Positions 23,150 through 32,760 of a stretch of 64,000 nucleotides of DNA are shown here, one piece after another. Below the pieces are notes generated by a model. It did no database searches. It was not told where the DNA came from and saw nothing but the letters and a program-made list of their open reading frames with translations. The stretch lies in the NCBI RefSeq assembly GCF_024586455.1, contig NC_065922.1, positions 29,818,089 through 29,882,088 on the forward strand. The letters run 5' to 3'. Origin of the DNA: Bactrocera neohumeralis (Eukaryota > Arthropoda > Insecta > Diptera > Tephritidae). The position numbers and the translations under genes were made by a program. Position 1 is the stretch's first letter. Every line of letters begins with the position of its first letter.

Positions 23150-23730
23150 TTACGCGGTTATAGCCGAGTTTACAACAGCGCGCCAGTCGTTCTTCCTTTT
23201 CGCTGTTTGGCGCCAACTGATAGCCAGGTCTTTCATCACCTGGTCTTTGAAACGAAATGGAGGTCTTCCTCCTGATCTGCTTCCACCGCCGGGTACTACG
23301 TCGAATACTCTCCCGTAACCTGCTGTCTCTTAATTCACTGAACTATCTCAATGTCGTCAAATATTTCGTACAGCATCATCATTCCATCGAATGCGATATT
23401 CGCCGTGGCCAACGCGCAAAGGATCATAAATCTTCTGCAGAACCTTTCTATCGAAAACTCGTAACGTTAACTTATAAGATGTTGTCATTGTCTCTGCCCC
23501 ATATAGCAGGTCGAGGATGATAAGTGACTTGTAGAGTTTGGTCTTTGTTCGTCGAAAGAGGACTTTACTTCTCAATTGCCTACTGAGTCCGAAGTATCTT
23601 CTGCGTTGGATTTCAAGGCTGACGTTGTTGTTGGTGTTAATGCTGATTCCAATCGTAATGATTTCGACCAAATGCCTTACTAAATATTTTTTTTCTCTTA
23701 AAGCATATACGTCATTCATTAAGTCCACTT
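23150..23730 (-). pseudogene. LINE reverse transcriptase C-terminal relic
   Basis: The minus frame 23728-23357 gives ISINTNNNVSLEIQRRRYFG, LSRQLRSKVLFRRTKTKLYK, SLIILDLLYGAETMT and VFDRKVLQKIYDPLRVG, the thumb and post-palm block of an insect LINE (YLGSSIN..., LLYGAE, FERKVLRKIFGPLR). After a gap the reverse strand near 23,330-23,160 gives RVFDVVPGGGSRSGGRPPFR, FKDQVMKDLAISWRQTAKRK and DWRAVVNSAITA, the C-terminal end of the same protein. Palm and endonuclease are absent. Related fragments of this family lie at 8.9, 35.1, 43.8 and 48.4 kb. Confidence 0.88.
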
Positions 23731-25429
23731 AAACAAAATATGGCAAAGCCGCTTCATCCAAGAATAATAACTGAAAATTAGCACAAAAACAATCCTTTAA
23801 ATTACAAAATAATTGCATAGCGAACCCTCTGCGCTACTTCGCCCTTGTTTACATTTTTATAAACATATTTACACATTTATTTATATGTAAATGTGTGCAT
23901 TCATTGGGCTTTTCAGTTGGCACTTTACAAAAGCGAAATTTAATTAGGAAATTCCTTCGTATGTATGAAAGCAAAGCCGCGACGGCAACTGCATTGGCAG
24001 TTCTTTTGGCGCGCTCACTTTCGCTTTTGCGCCACAATCAAATACAGTCTGCCTGGTGCGCATCTTTGCGCTGCATTCTTTCGCTTGGCGTGCGGACCCG
24101 CTGCTGTCGTCGTCCTTGTGCTGAGTTTATAAACTTTTACGACTTGGTCAGCACTGCAGTGCGAGGGCTTGAAGCAGCGCGCTTGGAAAATTGCGGCTTA
24201 GTAACTGTGTGTGCGTGTGTGTGTGTGGGTTTGTCTGACAGTCTGCTGTGGTGAAGGGCGGGAGCTGGCCACTGATATAGTGCCAGTTGCTGTGTAGTAT
24301 TTTTCGCATTACTTTTCAGTTGAAGGAACTTTGTGTTTGCATAGGAAGAACTATTTATATTCCAGCAAACTCCTTAGTACTTGTGCGCTTATATACTATA
24401 TGTTGCATATAGTTTTGCTTTTTAATGAACTCAATTTGGTGATGTTAAAAACGGGTGGCTTTCCTTCGCAAATAAGTGAAACTGTGAGCTGGTGTTCGAG
24501 TGTAGTGAATACAAGGGAGTTATACTTGCAAGTATGCATGGGTATTATGGGTATTTAAATATTCTCTGTTTTGAATTCAGCGTCTTCGCTATTTCTTACA
24601 GAATTCTTAACTTTTAAAACACTACTCATTTGATCTTATTTATTTTCTCCGAAGGAGTTTACTTACTCAATATAAATTCCTTTGCACTGGTGGACTATTT
24701 GACTTCTTTTGCGATCAATCTTCAATTAGTCTGATGTCTGAGTCATGTTTTATTCTAATTGGAATAGATATAACTTTTCGCTCTATTCTCCATTTCGCTC
24801 TAGTTCGCCATGAGTTGCAAAGAGACCTTTGCGATCACGACAATCTTCAGACCATAGTTTCCATGCTATGGATTTTTATATACGACTTTCAGCCGCCAAA
24901 TCCGAGGGTAATCTTTTTACAGTTTCATTCATACTCTCAAAGAATTAATCGTAATAAAGAGGTTATGAGTCAGAGGGCGCACGAAGTCGATGTGTCGTTA
25001 TGCCACCAGAAATGATCCCAATCGGACGAAGTGCAAGACATTAGGCACTGCTACTACTGAAGCCGTTATGGCGAAGAAATATTCGTTTGTACTATTTGCG
25101 TTTTCCATGTCTATTCTTTTCGTTTCCTCTCCATGTCTAACAAGTTCTTTCTACACCATCTTATCTTTCTCACTCTTAGTCGCCGATGGCGTTTGACTTG
25201 CGCATTTCCTTAGTATTTCGATAATATTTCAAATTTGTACCGTTTCGCTCATTTACGCCTTCATTTGTTCAATCATTACTCGTTTTGAACACTCATTCTT
25301 CAACAGCATTCGCACCCTGTCTACACCTCTCTCTTTACAATACTAACTTTTGCCTAGAGCTTGAAGGTATTTCAACTATACACAAATCCAATATACATAT
25401 ATATTAAGTGTTCAACTTTTAAGTTATAA
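23731..25429. other. Unique island with GT repeat, then spacer
   Basis: 23,850-24,290 is GC-richer and holds a (GT)n run at about 24,205-24,228. The frame 23895-24254 has no domain and ends in Cys/Val low complexity over the GT run. 24,300-25,429 is AT-rich with no recognised feature. Confidence 0.4.
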
Positions 25430-25660
25430 ATACTAAAATAGTATATCAAATATCCGACGTTTTCGAGCCAAATTTTGTTCAGCGATGAGACCCCTTTCTA
25501 GCTCGAAGGGTATGTAAACAAGCAAAATTGCCGCATTGAGAATGAAGAGATTGAACAGTTGCCATTTCCTCCAGAAAAAAAAAAACGTTTTGGTGTAGGT
25601 TGTGTAGCCGGTAGAATCAACATTTTGTTTTAAGAAATCTACACATCGCATCAGTCAATG
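25430..25660 (+). pseudogene. IS630-like transposase relic, third copy
   Basis: ILFSDETPFLARRVCKQ near 25477 is the catalytic FSDEAHF...GYVNKQ block with the first Asp retained. It is followed by AKLPH and then, one frame over, ENEEIEQLPFPPEK, the family's ...LPLHPEK strand, and a decayed WC..L. About 230 bp only. Confidence 0.6.
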
Positions 25661-25764
25661 GGTTTATTAATAGAACAAATGCAGTGTCAAAATTTAAACT
25701 CAAACTTCAGCTTTTATGTATGAGACTAGATAAATCAGTCCAAAACTCCCGTTACGTGTTAAAC

Positions 25765-26135
25765 CTTGATCAGGAAGCCATGAAGTATGTTACAACGAAA
25801 AGGAAGCGTCGGAGACCCTATAAAGTATATTTACTATATAAAAAGTCGGCGTGACGAACTCAGTCGATTTAGCCATGACCCTGCGTGCGTCTGTACGTCT
25901 ATATGCATGCGAGCTAGTCGCTGAGTTTTTCAGATATTAATTTGAAATTTTGCACACGTAATTTATTCACAAAGAAGCTACTCAATTTGTCGGAATCGCC
26001 GATATCAGACAACTATTGCATACAGCTGCCAAACTGATTGTTCAAATTCAGGACAAAGATCTTTTTATAGGCTTTTATGCTATACAAATACACCTGCAAA
26101 GGGTATTATAGCTTCGCTGACACCGAAGTTAGTGT
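25765..26135. repeat. mini-me-like repeat, degenerate copy
   Basis: A decayed 5' hairpin (CCTTGATCAGG), then GTTACAACGAAAAGGAAGCG and CGGAGACCCTATAAAGTATA as in the copies at 16.3 and 30.3 kb. The (GTCY) tract is reduced to CGTGCGTCTGTACGTC. The copy ends in the 3' hairpin CTTCGCTGACACCGAAG at 26112-26128. It lacks the tandem internal repeats. Confidence 0.7.
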
Positions 26136-27002
26136 TTTGCCTAGTTTTTATTATTATTAAACCCGACGAAGTTCGAGTAGGTTAATTGGCCTTAATTTGT
26201 ATGTCTTTCAGAATTTTCTGTGACTACACAATTAAAATCCCTGCATTGTAACTAACAGCATATTTAAGTTTGATGTTTGATGAATTTTATGCAAAATTTT
26301 GACGAAGAAATATTTAAAAATACGGCAATAGCAGCACTTATTATAACGTGGTTAGGAAAAAAATAGGTTTGCGGTGCCCCACATAATTTGATGCTGTATC
26401 ACCCGAAATAAAAAAAAATCAGGATTTATTCATTAGATAAGAAAAAGAAAGAAAGAGCTTTTTAAAATTCCATTTTTCATTATTTTAGGACACTTTGAAG
26501 GAAAGAGCTCGATTTTTATCTAAAAAATCGGCTAACTTGTAGTTTTAAAATAAAAATTATCTATACATTTGCAAGTTACTCTTCTTCGTTACCCGGTAAA
26601 TTATATACAGAAATTGTACTCAATATTTCAATAGGATAAGTGTAGTAGTTTTGAAGTTAAGAAAGGCAATGCCTTTGAAAATGTGAATCGTGGGGAGTTC
26701 GCTTTAAGGTTTGCCTCATAGTTTCATTAGTCTTGCCCCAATCGAATTGAAATTTTAATACAACAAATATTATGAAATATTATGAATTCAATCAAAGGGT
26801 AAATTAAAAACCTTGCCTTTCTTAAACTTCAAACAAAATTTAAAAAACACCTATTATCAATTAGACCAAATTTTTTTGTTGGCGGATAGTCAAATTTGAA
26901 ATCCAGGCTAAGTTGAGTTATGAAACAGATGCTTGCAGCTAATGTCTCTAAATATAAAAATACCCTCATATCGAAGAAGTGGTTTGAGCAAATCATAAAT
27001 TT
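26136..27002. other. AT-rich spacer
   Basis: No gene or element recognised. Confidence 0.4.
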
Positions 27003-27675
27003 CTTAATGGGTTACATGGGTTTCATCGGATAAAAAACAGCCTTTTTTCACATATAAAAATTTAATATTTTATTAGAATTGTTATTGTTACAAACATTAC
27101 TAGCAAAGAAATTCTAAAATTTTTTTAAAAAATTCGGCCATTGCGACGCCATCTCCGGTTATCCCTCGGAAAAAAGATGCGCCTGCGTTGGCAGGATATT
27201 GATCTTGTAATCATCTAAAGTGAAAAAATACATGTTTGAACTAAAACATTAACGAGAGAAAAAAATTGAAAATTTTATTGTTAGCAGACATTTTAGCCAA
27301 AAAAATGAAAATTTCAGAGAAAATTTCGCGAAATTTTTGCGTAAATAATTGTAATCGAAAAAGAAATCTTTCATCCAAATCTTTAAGAATTGTATCTCAA
27401 AGACTTGTGTAAAATTTCATGAGAATCGGTTGAGCAGTTCTCGAGAAATCTTATCAACCGACTTTAAAAACACAGTTTCGAGAAAAACGACTTTAAGGAC
27501 GGCGCATTTAGCCTAACTTGCCTCGAGAGCGCAAAATATCAAGACTGTATATCGAAAACTATTACTCGGATCATCTTGAAAAATTCGGACAATATTCTAG
27601 AGGTGTTGTTGAATTTAATAAGACAATAAAAGAATTATATTTTTTGGAACCCGCAAACCCATGTAAGCCCTTAAG
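27003..27675. mobile_element. MITE-like element with TTAA-flanked terminal repeats
   Basis: The left end CTTAATGGGTTACATGGGTT (27003) and the complement of the right end CTTAAGGGCTTACATGGGTT match at 19 of 21 positions. Both include TTAA (27004-27007 and 27671-27674), which fits a TTAA target as used by piggyBac-type transposases, although the terminal bases are not the usual CCC. The interior is AT-rich with no coding capacity. Element identity is inferred from the ends only. Confidence 0.65.
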
Positions 27676-28417
27676 GCAGCATAAATGAATTCCCGCCAAT
27701 TCGCTTGAAGGTAGGTCGATCAAGAAGTTTCAACACAAGCCTTTTTTTGTCCAAATAATCTAATTTGATACCTTGTTAGCTTGCCATTCCCATTTTTCTG
27801 CCATTAGAGCGTGTCTATTTCCAGCTTAAAGCCATTTTTGGTTACAGAAACATTTGAAAACAGATTTTATTTCCCCACACCATACTCATTTCCATGCTAC
27901 TTTAGAAATGCGAATTTGTATAGATCGAAATCAGTGCAATTCAACTAACTAATAGGAACGACTGATTGACCAACCGAAGGCACCCTTTTACTTCATTGCC
28001 TTCCGCACATCAATCAAAGAAATGGCGCATGTATGCAATTCAATCGACCGCAACTAATACAATCAACTAATTTCAATGCACGCTTCCGAGCAAACACGCC
28101 AAAAAACCAAGGCACACACAGCCACATACACGTATATAGTTGAACACACACACATATTCGAAGTTAAACACCCAACCATATGCAGTTGAAAAGGAAATTG
28201 TTAACAGGAAAAAGGCTTGTGAAAATAAGCAAATTCACTGAACACATAATAAAGTTAAGCATTTGTCACAGACACGCACAGATATTATCGGCATTAAAGC
28301 ATTTTACGCCACACAAACAAACGCACTCACCCACACATACACACACGCACATGCAAATTAAACAAAAGTCGAGCAACAAGGCCGGCCGATAAGTGAATTT
28401 GCAAGCTGCACACTTAC
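27676..28417. other. Unique island with CA-rich repeats
   Basis: 27,880-28,400 carries dispersed CACACA runs and single-copy-looking sequence. The frame 28180-28392 is a low-complexity His/Thr translation of the CA repeats and is not called. If the minus-strand exon next to it is real, this is the beginning of its first intron. Confidence 0.4.
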
Positions 28418-28557
28418 CCAAGGGACCGATAATGGCAATGACAGAGGGTCAATATGACACCAGCTACCACTACTACCAGCGTTGTCAACCATCCACAGAT
28501 GACCTTACACGCATTGTCATCACTATCGGCTACATTATCGCCGCTGGCAATGGACAT
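28418..28557 (-). CDS. Candidate first coding exon, membrane-anchor type
   Basis: ATG at 28557-28555 is preceded immediately by an in-frame TAA. It opens 46 codons plus two bases and ends at a strong splice donor (TTGG|GTAAGTG, intron from 28417). The peptide starts MSIASGDNVADSDDNACK, acidic. Residues about 22-38 (GWLTTLVVVVAGVILTL) are a hydrophobic helix, then HCHYRSL. This looks like a type II membrane anchor or an uncleaved signal. No family recognised. It diverges from the plus-strand candidate exon 229 bp away. The GTAGTAGTGGTAG-like codons could also be a simple repeat that happens to translate as valines, so chance is a real alternative. Confidence 0.35.
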
Positions 28558-28786
28558 TTAAATCAAACTCAAATAGTGACACGTGCGCACGCGTTCAATC
28601 ATCGGCTCGCCTTGAGGGCAAACACGCTGTGAAGGTCCTTGTCGAGCTGTTATTGTTGCTGCTGTTGTTGTTGTTGGTCTTCTTCTACTACTCTGCCTAC
28701 AAATACCAAATACAAATTAGTTGGGGCGCACCGTTGCACTTGTTGGCCTTTTCTGATGGATTCTCGCATTTTTCAATTTCACTACA
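28558..28786. promoter_or_regulatory. Possible shared region between divergent first exons
   Basis: 229 bp between the two candidate start codons, with a GTT/GCT repeat (28,650-28,678) and a GGGGCGCACC block near 28,723. If both exons are real this would hold their 5' untranslated sequence and perhaps a bidirectional promoter. I see no convincing TATA box. Confidence 0.25.
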
Positions 28787-28889
28787 ATGAAAGGCAAGCT
28801 GCCCTCGCACACACACGCTCTCCCTCTCACTATCCTTATGCTGCTAGTTGTATTTGTTGTTGGGCGTATCAATGCTTTCCATGTCATAG
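28787..28889 (+). CDS. Candidate first coding exon encoding a signal peptide
   Basis: ATG at 28787 lies in good context (CACTACAATG). It opens 34 codons plus one base and meets a strong donor (CATAG|GTAAAT; intron from 28890). The peptide has the three parts of a secretory signal: a basic MKGK start, the hydrophobic core PLTILMLLVVFVVG at residues 13-26, and a polar RINA ending in a likely cleavage site before FHVI. A signal peptide with an exon boundary just after cleavage is typical of fly cell-surface genes with very long first introns. Without splicing the frame runs to 29068, but the downstream residues look non-coding. Family not recognised; a mature start of the form ...VIG would be compatible with several receptor classes and is not diagnostic. 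Best host-gene candidate in the window. Confidence 0.5.
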
Positions 28890-29722
28890 GTAAATTAATT
28901 TTTGGGTCACACCGAGATAGCAAACATGGCCAACAAACTGACCTCAAACATTGGGTCAACATGCATACAACCATACAGCCATACACACATACAGACCTTC
29001 CTGGGAAGACGCAAGTTTTCACCTTCGCCACAAAATACCATAAACTATTGAAGAATGTCGGCGCGTAGGCAGCATTGTGTTGAAAGGCGAGATAAGTTGG
29101 CGGTGTTGTTGTTGTTGTGATTGTGCCGCAGTGACCGAGGCTGGCAAAGAAAACTTTGAGGCCAAGAAAAATACACGGAAACTGTAACTCAAACAAAATA
29201 ATGACAAATGAGGGTCAGCAGCGTCAACTCACATACACTCCGTTTACGCACACAAAGCTATGTGTAAGGATGGGTGTGTGTATTAGCAAGCAAATATTGT
29301 TGCTCTGCATAAGACAGGCGAAAGCGCATGAATGAAGGAAGAGGAAGTGTCCGACAATGAACAAACGGACAGGTAAAATTTATTGGCGGGGCATTAAGTG
29401 TTAGTATTTGTGTTACAGTTTTTTGGTTGCTATACGCTCTTTCGTTTGTTTGTAATATGAATTAAGAAATGCTGTAAGATTTACTGCCATCGTTCTTTAT
29501 TTGAGCAAACCTGTAGACATGAGAAACAGTGTTTTGTATTTGATGTAGGCTTCGACTTAAATAAAAAATTTGATAAAAATTTTGATTTCCTCTATATCGC
29601 CAATATAATTTTTTTTGAATTGAAAATTGGTAGCTTTATTTTTGTACTCTGAATATATTTCATTTTTGCCATGATGTTTGTAGCACTCAGAACGAAACAT
29701 CGAAGACCTAGTAAAATATATA
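28890..29722. other. Unique island and spacer
   Basis: 28,890-29,350 is GC-richer with GTT/CAA repeats and looks single-copy. 29,350-29,722 is AT-rich. Minus frames at 28717-29196 and 29019-29207 are shadows without domains. Confidence 0.4.
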
Positions 29723-30019
29723 CAGTAGGGGACAAAAAAAGAGGGCAGGAAATATGCTATCATTTGATTTCATTTAAAAATAAGAATTATATAAAAAAAA
29801 AATCACGAAACTTGATTTATATAAATATTCCTAACAATGATAAATAACTCAGTTCAAAACAAATATTTCCATTTTTATTAGAAGCCGAAACAAAATATTA
29901 CCGATATTTCAATTTCCAATATGATACTTACATACAATATTCGTAAAACTAAACCCAATACAATAAAAACTATTAATAAAATTAGTAATAATGATTGCGA
30001 TACTAAAATGTCTTCACAT

Positions 30020-31916
30020 AATATTTCGTGGCGCCTCCTTTGTTTCTTATCACGATTTTATTTGTTCGGTCGTGGAATCAACTAACGACTGTAAGATTTG
30101 TGCCGGTATACCGTTAAACCAAATGTCTTCAATTATTCGGTCAAGTTCTGACAAAGTCTTTGGACTCTTCTTTGTTATTCAAAGTATACAAAGTTATCCG
30201 CGCTTACATGATGTGCCAGAGGTTTTTTATCGGGCTTACATATGTATATCAGGACTGTTCCCAGGCAGGTACAGTGAAAAAATTCCCAATACTGCTAAAT
30301 ATTTTTATACCCTGAACAGGGTATATTAAGTTTGTGACGAAGTTCGTAACACCCAGAAGTAAGCGTCGGAGATCCAATAAAGTATATATATAAATGATCA
30401 GTATGTTGAGCTGAGTCGATTTAGCCATGTCCGTTTGTCTGTCTGTCTGGCTGTCTGTATATACATATACGAACTAGTCCCTCAGTTTTTAAGATATCAT
30501 TTTCAAATTTTGCTAACATCATTTTCTTTTCAAGGAGCTGCTCTTTTGTCGGAACTGCCGATATCGGACCACTATAACATATAGCTGCCATACAAACTGA
30601 ACGATCGGAATCAAGGGCTTGTATGGAAAATTTTCACATTTGACGTGGTATCTTCACAAAAGTTGACACATGTTATTTTCTAAGATAATAATGTCATATA
30701 CGAAGATTGTTCAGATCGGCTTACTATAGCATATAGCAGCCATACAAACTGAACGATCGGAAAAAAGTTCTTGTATGGAAAACTTTTGCATTTGAAAAGA
30801 TATATTCACAAAAGTTGGCACAGGTTATTCTCTAAGGGAACAATGTAATATCGGAAGAAATTGTTCAGATCGGTTTACTATAGCATATAGCTGCCATACA
30901 AACCGAACGATCGAAATCAAGGGCTTGTATGGAAAACTTTCGCATTTGACGTGGTATCTTCACGAAATTTGACATGGATTACTGCTTAAGGTAATAATAT
31001 AATCTCCGAAGAAATTGTTCAGATCGGATTACTATAGCATATAGCTTCTGTATAAATTAAACACATTATTACTAAAAGAAATGCACTAATGAAAGGTATA
31101 TTAGCTTCGGTGCAGCCGAAGTTAACGTTTCTTCTTGTTTTATCTGAAAAAAAATTAAAATGTGTATCAATCATATCTTTGTAGGAATGAAATGTTAATA
31201 AGGTTATGTAATATAAAAAATGTTACTTACCGATTTGGCTCGATGGCATGGCGCAGAATCATCCTGAAAATTATGTTGTCCATATAGGAAAAGTGCTCTT
31301 CAATTGAAGGGACCAGGTTTTCCTGTAAGATCTGTTGGTATTTAATAGCGTTAACATTTCCATCAATAAAAGCCAACTTTCCAACACCATGACGGGAAAA
31401 ACACACCCAGAACATCTGACTCCCCCCTGCCAGAAGCTTGACACACTTATTATTGAAACGTTCACCAATTCTTCTGCCAACGTATAACATTCCGTCTGTA
31501 TCGAAGTTGTTAATTTTGAGCTTATCTGAAAATATGACCTTTTTCCAATCTTCTTTGTTCTAGGTTTTGTGCAGTTTCGCCTAATGGAGGTGTTTTTGTC
31601 ACATTTTTACCGTCAATTCTGGTTTTTTGGCAGGTCGACACGCAGTTAGTCCGGCTTCTTGGAAGCGCCGTCAAACTTTTCATGTACTGATTTCGGTTCC
31701 ATTTATTTCTTGAACTTCGCTTTTGATGTCTTCAGCTGTTTTAAATCTGTTCTGAATACAAATTTTAGTAGTCTTCTTCAGGCGTCCGGAACCAGTTTTG
31801 CGTTTTAAAGACTTAGTTTTCGCATATTTCTGAAGGAAAGAACCGACAGTGGTTTTACTAAAATTTATTTTATCAATAATTTTGCGTATACTCAAGTTTT
31901 GCGATCGCAAAGCCAA
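30020..31916 (-). pseudogene. Tc1-like transposase relic, split by a nested repeat
   Basis: The frame 31916-31680 gives MALRSQNLSIRKIIDKINFS and TKSLKRKTGSGRLKKTT, the paired helix-turn-helix DNA-binding region with its GRP-like linker. The frame 31490-31227 gives YVGRRIGERFNNKCVKLL, GGSQMFWVCFSRHGVGKL (GGGSVMVWGCFS) and IDGNVNAIKYQQIL. One frame over, QDDSAPCHRAKSV near 31,250 carries the second catalytic Asp. After the insertion, PGNSPD and PIKNLWHIM near 30,230 show the third box with the catalytic Glu position as Lys. LSELDRIIEDIWFNGIPAQI near 30,140 and LQSLVDSTTEQIKS form the C-terminus. Inactive. Confidence 0.88.
30306..31140. repeat. mini-me-like repeat, longest copy
   Basis: 5' hairpin TATACCCTGAACAGGGTATA at 30306-30325, conserved core, TA run, (GTCY)n tract GTCCGTTTGTCTGTCTGTCT at 30429, then about three tandem units of 152-154 bp (landmark ACTATARCATATAGC at 30571, 30723, 30877 and 31031). 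3' hairpin CTTCGGTGCAGCCGAAG at 31105-31121, followed by TTAACGTTTCTTCTTGTTTT. No coding capacity. Inserted between the second and third catalytic boxes of a Tc1-like transposase. Confidence 0.85.
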
Positions 31917-32189
31917 AATTGTGGCCTTATCAATTCAGTCAATTGTGGACTTTTTTCACATTTCATTTTATATGCAGCCATGTGTAGACTCAGGAATTTA
32001 AATAATAGCGTTTTATTGTAGGTGAATAATGTACTCACTATAATAAATAATTATTATTATACTTTCATCGATTTAAAATCAAAACTAAGTGTCCAGTTTT
32101 TTTGTCCGCTACTGTATGTAAATGTTCAGCGTTAAGGCAAATGCGTGATGTAAATGTACATAGAAATGTAGAATAGATCTCGTTTTTGC

Positions 32190-32760
32190 AGCACATATTT
32201 GAATAGGGAGGCTTGAACTCTTTTGGTAAAAAATAAGATGTCAATAAAAAAAATTGCCGCATTTGGAGTGTTAATAATCCATAATCCATAAGCTGTTGAG
32301 ACGCCGTTACATCCTCAAAAAATCATTTGGTATCCTTTCTAGACAGAGCGGCTCATTGGTTCATATTTTATCAAGAATAAAGCCAGCCATACCATTCAGT
32401 TAATTCGGACCGCTATTGATAAATGATTAATGATTTGATTCGTGCCTGATTTGGAGGAAGTTTATGTAGACGACCTTTGATTGCAACAAGACGACGCTAC
32501 GTGCCAACGAAACCATCAATTTGTTGCAGGAAACTTTTGGTAAGTGCATTATTTCGCATCATGGACCTGTGGCGTGGCCTCCAAGATCGTGGGATTTAAC
32601 ACCTTTTAACTATTTTTTGTGGGATTATGTGAAGTCGCTTGTCTACGACGATAAGACCGACACGATTGAAGTTTTGGAAGGAATTATTCGATTGTGTGAA
32701 TTGAGTCTCTCGACTAGAATACCCTTATCTTTATAATATAGCTAATTTCAACGTTTTTTT
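32190..32760 (+). pseudogene. IS630-like transposase relic, fourth and longest copy
   Basis: DVNKKNCRIWSVNNP near 32238 (GYVNKQNCRIWSEENP), ETPLHPQKIIW at 32294, LIGSYFIKNKASHTI near 32353, and in another frame PDLEEVYVDDL and QQDDATC near 32489 (WFQQDGATCHTA with the second Asp). The open frame 32521-32736 follows with LLQETFGKCIISHHGPVAWP, PRSWDLTPFNYFLWDYVKSL (PPRSCDLTPLDYFLWGYVKSL) and DTIEVLEGIIR. The Asp of LDYF is Asn here. The N-terminal third is missing. Confidence 0.85.

Larger units (their letters stand above)
29723..32114 (-). mobile_element. Tc1-like element interrupted by a mini-me-like repeat
   Basis: TA at 29721-29722 and 32115-32116 flank the element. It begins CAGTAGGGGACAAAAAAA and its right-end complement begins CAGTAGCGGACAAAAAAA, with one mismatch in the first 18 bases. 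The total of 2,392 bp includes about 835 bp of inserted mini-me-like DNA at 30,306-31,140, leaving about 1.56 kb, a normal Tc1 length. The transposase gene lies on the minus strand on both sides of the insertion. Confidence 0.9.

Noticed and set aside
31221..31240. Splice-donor-like GTAAGT on the minus strand inside the Tc1-like transposase, suggesting an intron.
   Set aside because: In the correct frame it is simply the codons for Val-Ser in QDDSAPCHRAKSVS, the second catalytic box, so it is coding sequence.
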